The position numbers were made by a program, and so were the translations under genes. A stretch of DNA of 64,000 bases, from positions 186,001 through 250,000 of the forward strand of contig CAWBTX010000007.1 in the NCBI GenBank assembly GCA_963791905.1, written 5' to 3'. Positions 59,425 through 64,000 of this stretch are shown in pieces. The DNA comes from Gaiellasilicea sp963791905. Its GTDB lineage: Bacteria > Actinomycetota > Thermoleophilia > Gaiellales > Gaiellaceae. The notes under the pieces were generated by a model. The model made no database searches and had not been told where the DNA came from. It saw nothing but the letters and a program-made list of their open reading frames with translations. Within the stretch, counting starts at the first letter, position 1. Each line of letters starts with the position of its first letter.

Positions 59425-59892
59425 TTACGAGATCAGTCGGCGAATCTCTCCGGTCGACTCGCCGACGGCCACGCGCCGATCCGTGGTCGCCTCGTCGACG
59501 GTCTCGAGCGCCGACGCGAGCAAGGCACGGATCCGGCGCAGCTCACCGTCGAGACGCTCTCGCTCGGCCGCAGCCCTCCGGCTGACCGCCCGCGCCTCGG
59601 CATGCGCCTCGGCGATGATGCCGTCGGCATCGCGCCGCGCGTGGTCTCGCAGGTCCTGCGCAGAGCGCTCCGCCGAGACGAGGGTCGTCCGCAGGAGCCC
59701 CTCGAGTTCCTTGTGCCGCTGCAGGTCGGACTCGAGCGTCTCCACCTTGTCGGCCAGGTCGGCGCGCTCACGCCAGACCCCCTCGAAGCTGTCGGCGATC
59801 TCGGTGAGCAGGTTGTCGACGGCTTCGCGGCGGTAGCCGACCACGCCGCGACTCGGTTTCAGGTGACGGATCTCGACGGGTGTCAGCGCCAT
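59425..59892 (-). CDS. divIVA: DivIVA-domain protein
   Basis: 155 residues. The N-terminal DivIVA box (LTPVEIRHLKPSRGVVGYRREAVDNLL) is here split by function: TPVEIR then F/Y-x-x-x-x-V-D-x-L. It is followed by a long coiled coil. DivIVA/Wag31 marks negatively curved membrane at poles and septa and directs polar growth in actinobacteria. It lies in the sepF-yggT-divIVA block. The usual N-terminal phenylalanine-Arg pair that inserts in the membrane is not evident. Confidence 0.9.
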   Translation of the reverse strand: MALTPVEIRHLKPSRGVVGYRREAVDNLLTEIADSFEGVWRERADLADKVETLESDLQRHKELEGLLRTTLVSAERSAQDLRDHARRDADGIIAEAHAEARAVSRRAAAERERLDGELRRIRALLASALETVDEATTDRRVAVGESTGEIRRLIS

Positions 59893-59914
59893 CCCAACTC
59901 CTTTCCTAGCTCTG

Positions 59915-60226
59915 TCATAGGCCCTCGAGGAGCGACGTCAGCACGTTCGAGAGCACGAAGAGGACGATGATCGCCACCATCGGTGAGAGGTCGAGCGGCC
60001 CGAGCGGCGGGATGAAGCGCCGGAAGATCCGCAGATAGGGGTCGCAGACGTCGTAGAGGAACCGCTGGACGCGGTTGAGCGTCGGGCTGTACGGCAGCCG
60101 GATCCAGGACGTGAGGATGTAGGCCAGGATCAGGAGCGTGTAGACGAAGATGAAGATCCTGACGAACTGCGCCAGCGACGAGCCAAGATCGAGGAGCAAG
60201 CCGATGGCGGCGAGGTGGTCGCCCAT
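59915..60226 (-). CDS. yggT: YggT-family membrane protein
   Basis: 103 residues with two or three transmembrane helices (AQFVRIFIFVYTLLILAYIL and MVAIIVLFVLSNVLTSLL) and the conserved RFLYDVCDPYLRIFRRFIPPLGPLDLSP in between, quoted by its ends: DPYLRIFRRFIPP. YggT is linked to osmotic stress and cell-division loci. The ATG at 60226 is chosen; a TTG 9 bases upstream also exists. Confidence 0.93.
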   Translation of the reverse strand: MGDHLAAIGLLLDLGSSLAQFVRIFIFVYTLLILAYILTSWIRLPYSPTLNRVQRFLYDVCDPYLRIFRRFIPPLGPLDLSPMVAIIVLFVLSNVLTSLLEGL

Positions 60227-60415
60227 GGGTGTCAATTCTGCTCGCCGCCTGCCTTTCCTACTGCGCCGGCCTGGCGATCCTGGCTCGTCGCTCGCGGTGC
60301 GTAGGCCGAGGTCACAGTATGAGCAATACGGGGCCTCGGCTGGAGCGACGCGAGCGGCGAGAGGCCGCGCCGGAGGCCGGCTCCGCCGGCCGGGAGGCGT
60401 GGCCGGCCAGGGTCG

Positions 60416-60958
60416 TCAGGCCTGGTTGAAGAAGCCGCCGCGTTCGAGCATTCTCGCGCGCTCCTCGGCGGAGACCTCGACGTTGCGCGGCGTCAGCAGG
60501 AAGACCTTGTCGGCAACGCGCTGCATGCCTCCGTCGAGCGCGTACGTGAGGCCGCTCGCGAAGTCGATCAGCCGCTTGGAGAGATCCTGGTCGGCGCTCT
60601 GGAGGTTGAGGATCACGGGCACGCCGTCCTTGAAGCGGTCCGCGATCTGCTGGGCGTCGTTGAAGCTCCGCGGCAGCACGAGGTGCACCTTCACCGACGC
60701 GGAGCTCGGCACCGCCTCGACCCCGCGCAGGCGGGGCGACGGCCGCGGCTCGGGGCTCGCGGGAGCCGGCTCGGGATCGCTCCAGTCGTCGAAGTCACGG
60801 CCGCGACGGGGCTGCAGGCGTCGGACGTTCGCCCGCTCGCGAGCGCCGTACGTGCGCTCGAGCTCCTCGTTGGTCGCGTAGCCGTCCTCGTCCCACTCCT
60901 CGTCCTCGGCGATGCCGAAGTAGACGAGCGTTCGGTTCCAGACGTCGGAAAAGCCCAT
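60416..60958 (-). CDS. sepF: cell-division protein SepF
   Basis: 180 residues. An N-terminal amphipathic helix (MGFSDVWNRTLVYFGI) binds membrane, then comes an acidic and Pro-rich linker. The C-terminal SepF domain has LVLPRSFNDAQQIADRFKDG, VILNLQSADQDLSKRLIDFASGL and MQRVADKVFLLTP. SepF links FtsZ to the membrane in bacteria lacking FtsA. A 190-base gap with hairpins separates it from yggT. Confidence 0.97.
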   Translation of the reverse strand: MGFSDVWNRTLVYFGIAEDEEWDEDGYATNEELERTYGARERANVRRLQPRRGRDFDDWSDPEPAPASPEPRPSPRLRGVEAVPSSASVKVHLVLPRSFNDAQQIADRFKDGVPVILNLQSADQDLSKRLIDFASGLTYALDGGMQRVADKVFLLTPRNVEVSAEERARMLERGGFFNQA

Positions 60959-60971
60959 CGTGAGCCGGATG

Positions 60972-61565
60972 TTACCCCCGAAACAGCACGGATCCGACCC
61001 TGATCAGGGTCGCTCCCTCCTCCACCGCGACGCGGTAGTCCTGCGACGTTCCCATCGAGAGCTCGACTAGGCCGTGCTCCTCCGCGAGCTCACGCAGGCG
61101 GCGGAAATAGGGCCGCGAGGCCTCGGCGTCGGCCGTTTCGGGAGGCATCGTCATGAGTCCGCGAGCGCCCGGATGTTCGCGCAGGAACGCGGCCAGCTGC
61201 ACGGGCTGGAGACCCGATTTCGAGGCCTCGTCCGCCAGGTTCACCTCGACGAGCGCGGGCACGGTCAGCCGCCGCGCGGCGGAGTCGGAATCGAGCGAGT
61301 GCACGAGCTCGCAGATCCGGTTCACGACCTTCGCCTTGTTCGACTGCAGGTGGCCGATGAAGTGCCAGCGGAAGGCGTCGCCGTACTCGGCGTGCTTGCG
61401 CTCGAGGTCCTGAGCCCTGTTCTCGCCGACGACCTCCACTCCGGCCTCGGCCAGGACTGCCATCTCCTCGACGGACACGTACTTCGTAGCCACGACGACC
61501 GTCACCGCCGGCCCGATCTCGTCGCGCAGGGCGGCATACGCCGCGCGGACGGCCTCAGGCGACAC
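60972..61565 (-). CDS. yggS: YggS-family pyridoxal-phosphate homeostasis protein
   Basis: 197 residues. The PLP-binding lysine is in VVVATKYVSVEEM, followed by VVGENRAQDLERK, WHFIGHLQSNKAK, LVEVNLADEASKSG, GLMTMPP and LSMGTSQDYRVAVEEGATLIRVG, in parts. It balances free PLP and amino acids. The N-terminus is shorter than usual by ~15 residues. Its start overlaps the 3' end of pgeF. Confidence 0.95.
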   Translation of the reverse strand: MSPEAVRAAYAALRDEIGPAVTVVVATKYVSVEEMAVLAEAGVEVVGENRAQDLERKHAEYGDAFRWHFIGHLQSNKAKVVNRICELVHSLDSDSAARRLTVPALVEVNLADEASKSGLQPVQLAAFLREHPGARGLMTMPPETADAEASRPYFRRLRELAEEHGLVELSMGTSQDYRVAVEEGATLIRVGSVLFRG

Positions 61566-62280
61566 GCGCGATCACGCCCTGGACGCCCCGCGGCTTGCCC
61601 GTGCGCCGGTGCGAGAAGAAGCGCTCAGGGTTGCAGGCGGTGCACAGGTCGACCCGCTCGACCTCGTCGACGCCCGCGGCGCGGAGCGCGCGCTCAGCTG
61701 CCGTCCAGAGATCGAGGTTGCGGCCCTGGAGGACGTCATCGCCGAAGGCGCTCGCGAACGGCTCCGCAACGTCCGGCCCGACCTCGTAGCAGCACGGGCC
61801 GATCGCGGGGCCGACGCACGCCCGCGCGCCCTCGCCGAGGATCCCGGCGGCGACGCCGACGATCCCTCCGAGCAGTCCACGCCAGCCCGCATGCAGGACC
61901 GCGACCGCCGGCGCAGCGCCATTCGCACTGACCATCGCGATCGGCAGGCAATCCGCCGCCATCGCGACGATCGGCACGGCGGTCTCGTCCGTCCAGAGAC
62001 CGTCGCCCGGTTCGCCGCGCGTTCCGGCAACGGCGCGGTGCACGAGGGTCGAGTGCACCTGCCGGTTCAGAGCGAGAAGCTCCGGATCGACCCCGACCTC
62101 GGCGCAGAGCAGGCGCCGGTTCTCGTCCACGCACTCCACGTCGTCGCCGGTCATCCGGCCGAGGTTCAACGACGCGTACGGGCCCTCGCTGACGCCGCCG
62201 CCGCGGGTCGAGAACACGACCTCGTACGGTCCGGCGGTCTCCCAGCGGATCGCGCCGAGCGACTCAGTTGCGGTCAGCAA
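61555..62280 (-). CDS. pgeF: multicopper polyphenol oxidase/laccase-domain protein (PgeF/YfiH)
   Basis: 241 residues. Conserved blocks: FSTRGGGVSEGPYASLNLG, LNRQVHSTLVH, MAADCLPIAM, AVLHAGWRGLLGGIV, GPAIGPCCYEVG and TACNPERFFSHRRTG. The His/Cys set binds zinc or copper; family members edit peptidoglycan precursors (PgeF) or deaminate adenosine. TTG at 62280 with GGGAG 5 bases upstream is the start and overlaps the upstream gene by 17 bases. Confidence 0.93.
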   Translation of the reverse strand: MLTATESLGAIRWETAGPYEVVFSTRGGGVSEGPYASLNLGRMTGDDVECVDENRRLLCAEVGVDPELLALNRQVHSTLVHRAVAGTRGEPGDGLWTDETAVPIVAMAADCLPIAMVSANGAAPAVAVLHAGWRGLLGGIVGVAAGILGEGARACVGPAIGPCCYEVGPDVAEPFASAFGDDVLQGRNLDLWTAAERALRAAGVDEVERVDLCTACNPERFFSHRRTGKPRGVQGVIARVA

Positions 62281-64000
62281 CCAGCTCCCGCGCGGCGGCG
62301 AGCTCGGATTCGCGGCCGTCCAGCTCGCCGTTGAGCTTACGCCGGCGCAGCTCGCCCAGGATCTCCCCCACCCGCGGCGACTCCTCCAGGCCAAGCTCGG
62401 CCAGCTCCGCGCCGCCGATCTCGAGCCGGACGTCCCGCAGCCGGCCGAAGTAGTCGCGCAACTGGTCCAGCTCGGCGAGCGCGAGTGCGAGCAGCGGCGC
62501 ATCGGGCGCGTACGGATCCGCAAGAGCGAGCAGCTCCGCCGGGGCCAGGCGCTCGGAGGAGAGCCGCTCGACGATCCGAGGCGCGACGGTGACGGCGCCG
62601 GCCACGAGCTCGGCGTCGCGGCGGCGGATCTTGAGGCCCTCCAGCCAGGTGACGACCTCGTCCGGGCTCAGCCGGCGCGCGAGCACGGCGAGCCCGAGCC
62701 GCCAGGACGGGGCATCGACACCGAGCTCGTCCCGCACCGCAGTGACCCGCTCGTGCAGCGCCGCTCCCTCCTCGTCGGCGGCGAGATGCGGATGGATCGC
62801 GCGATCGGCGCCGAGCTCGCCCAGGCGCAGGATCGCGGCGCGCGAGCTCCCCTCCTCGAGCAGCGCCTGCAGCTCGTCCCGCAGCCGCGAGGACGAGAGA
62901 TCGCGTACGAGCCCCATCTCGACGCAGCCGCGCGCGAGGCGCTCGGAATGCGCGTCGAGCCGGAGGCCGTACCGGCTCTCGTACCTGATCGCGCGGAAGA
63001 TCCGCGTCGGATCGTCGATGAAGGAGAGGTTGTGGAGCACTCGCAGCGTCCGCCGCTCGAGGTCGCGCCGGCCCCCGAACGGGTCGACGAGCCGCCCGAG
63101 ATCCTCGGGCGCCAGCGAGACGGCCATCGCGTTCAGGGTGAAGTCGCGCCGGAAGAGATCCTCACGGATGGTCGCGCGCTCGACGGTGGGGAGCGCGGCC
63201 GGTGCGTCGTAGAACTCCGTTCGGGCGGTGACGAGGTCGACGTGCTCGCCGTCGCCGTACACGATCGTGGCGGTGCCGAACTTCTCGTGCGTCCGGATGC
63301 TCCCGCCGAGAGCGCCGGCGAGCAGGTGGCCGAAGGCGATGGCGTCCCCCTCGATCGCGATGTCGATGTCGAAGCCCGGCTCTCCGAGCAGGATGTCGCG
63401 CACGGAGCCTCCGACGAGGTACACGCCCTCCGGCCGCACGCCGAGCGACGCGATCGCCTCGGTGATCGGCCTCAGCCGGTCGAGCGAGCGGAGCTCCCGC
63501 GCGAGCGACGGGGCGGCCTCGGGTGCGAGCTCTCCCGGCCCCTCGAGCGCGCGCAGCAGGTCGCTGCGCGTGACGACGCCGACGAGGCTCTCGCCGTCGA
63601 GCACGGCGACGCGGCCGTCCTCCGCGTCGAGCACGAGCTGCCGCAGCTCCCCCAGCGGCGTGTCCTCGCTGCAGGAGACGGCACTCCCGCTCATGATCCC
63701 CTTCACAGGCGCGTGCGCGAGGCCGTGGCCGATCGCCTTGTCCAGGTCCTCGCGGCTGACCGAGCCGACGAGGCGGTCGTTCTCGACCACGAACATGCCG
63801 CTCTGCCCGTGCCGCTGGCAGAGCGCCATCGTGCGCGCGACCTGTTCGTCCGGCGCGACCGACCGGGCCGGCCTCGACATCACGTTCCGGGCCCGCACGG
63901 GCTCGCGCGATGCGCGCGGGAGCGCCTCGAGTGCCCGCTGCCGGGCCTCCGCGAGCGGTTCCCGGACGATCGCCGAGGCGGCCCACCTGTGCCCGCCGCC
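62264..64000 (-). CDS. DHH/DHHA1-CBS-CBS-tRNA nucleotidyltransferase/poly(A) polymerase fusion (5' partial)
   Basis: The frame is open to the right edge. The first visible residues, GGGHRWAASA, are the end of a DHHA1 domain, so a DHH phosphoesterase lies beyond the window. Two CBS domains follow (VMSRPARSVAPDE and IMSGSAVSCSEDTPL). A class II nucleotidyltransferase comes next: LVGGSVRDILLG, DIDIAIEGDA with the catalytic Asp pair, RRDFTLNAMAVS, RRTLRVLHNLSF and DDPTRIFRAIRYE, then the helical body. It probably adds A or CCA to tRNA 3' ends; DHH-CBS-polymerase fusions are known in Aquifex and relatives. A GTG at 63898 is internal, not the start. Confidence 0.9.
   Translation of the reverse strand, partial: GGGHRWAASAIVREPLAEARQRALEALPRASREPVRARNVMSRPARSVAPDEQVARTMALCQRHGQSGMFVVENDRLVGSVSREDLDKAIGHGLAHAPVKGIMSGSAVSCSEDTPLGELRQLVLDAEDGRVAVLDGESLVGVVTRSDLLRALEGPGELAPEAAPSLARELRSLDRLRPITEAIASLGVRPEGVYLVGGSVRDILLGEPGFDIDIAIEGDAIAFGHLLAGALGGSIRTHEKFGTATIVYGDGEHVDLVTARTEFYDAPAALPTVERATIREDLFRRDFTLNAMAVSLAPEDLGRLVDPFGGRRDLERRTLRVLHNLSFIDDPTRIFRAIRYESRYGLRLDAHSERLARGCVEMGLVRDLSSSRLRDELQALLEEGSSRAAILRLGELGADRAIHPHLAADEEGAALHERVTAVRDELGVDAPSWRLGLAVLARRLSPDEVVTWLEGLKIRRRDAELVAGAVTVAPRIVERLSSERLAPAELLALADPYAPDAPLLALALAELDQLRDYFGRLRDVRLEIGGAELAELGLEESPRVGEILGELRRRKLNGELDGRESELAAARELVADRN

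Noticed and set aside
60290..60415. GC-rich inverted repeats between sepF and yggT as a further copy of the structured repeat
   Set aside because: They lack both the CTTCAGGGA core and the CCGCTGCAAATAAA tail; probably ordinary hairpins.
1..64000. CRISPR arrays, prophage structural genes, rRNA genes, complete insertion sequences
   Set aside because: No regularly spaced direct repeats, phage head or tail genes, rRNA sequence or intact transposase was seen on either strand.

Overview
The window is high-GC DNA with dense genes, frequent GTG and TTG starts and ATGA/GTGA/TTGA stop-start overlaps. The gene content is actinobacterial: a garA-ftsR pair next to an RsiG-like c-di-GMP protein, a sepF-yggT-divIVA block, a DHH/CBS/poly(A)-polymerase fusion, and a proS-ispG-rseP-dxr-cdsA-uppS-frr-pyrH-tsf-rpsB array. 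I infer an uncultured member of the deep-branching Actinobacteria (class Thermoleophilia or a relative). This rests on gene content and composition only.

Layout. 1-6.7 kb: the end of a flavin oxidoreductase, a decayed cyclase/ATPase tail, a GNAT acetyltransferase, a secreted CAP-domain protein, uppP, a 650-bp intergenic region full of palindromes and structured repeats, small membrane proteins and apt. 6.7-12.4 kb: an ftsR/garA/rsiG-like regulatory operon with a candidate MerR-type operator, a sugar-nucleotide pyrophosphorylase fused to a degenerate phosphomannomutase domain, pgsA, and a HutF-like deiminase divergent from pgsA. 12.5-25.2 kb: secreted RTX-like and cupredoxin proteins, a large LuxR-type ATPase regulator, a GH99-like secreted protein, a frameshifted BNR-repeat protein paired with a MoaD-like protein, an EamA transporter, a DCC-family protein, a nitrilase-family hydrolase and an enolase-superfamily protein. 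25.4-46.8 kb is accessory: a CorA channel, a secreted lipase, a FIST protein with a coupled histidine kinase, an integrase remnant, a two-component system divergent from a CPBP protease, two VOC proteins, a P-loop kinase, a phosphotransferase, decayed MBL-fold and zinc-ribbon remnants, a class III cyclase/ATPase/TPR regulator, tRNA-Pro(GGG) and a CHRD protein. 46.8-64 kb is a core housekeeping block, almost all on the minus strand: prolyl-tRNA synthetase, MEP-pathway and envelope-lipid enzymes, translation factors, pyrH, lspA, cell-division genes and a tRNA nucleotidyltransferase fusion that runs off the right edge.

How genes work together. dxr and ispG feed isoprenoid synthesis, uppS makes undecaprenyl diphosphate and uppP recycles it, while cdsA and pgsA make phospholipids. 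sepF, yggT and divIVA serve septation and polar growth. rpsB, tsf, frr and proS serve translation.

The most unusual feature is a family of dispersed, same-orientation intergenic elements. Three full copies lie near 4.0, 4.3 and 48.9 kb and two shorter ones near 4.6 and 20.1 kb. They share a conserved core and tail, while their hairpin stems differ in sequence but still pair. This looks like a structured RNA or DNA element. Several genes, including the essential pyrH, carry one-base frameshifts in G/C-rich runs, so some apparent pseudogenes may be sequencing errors.
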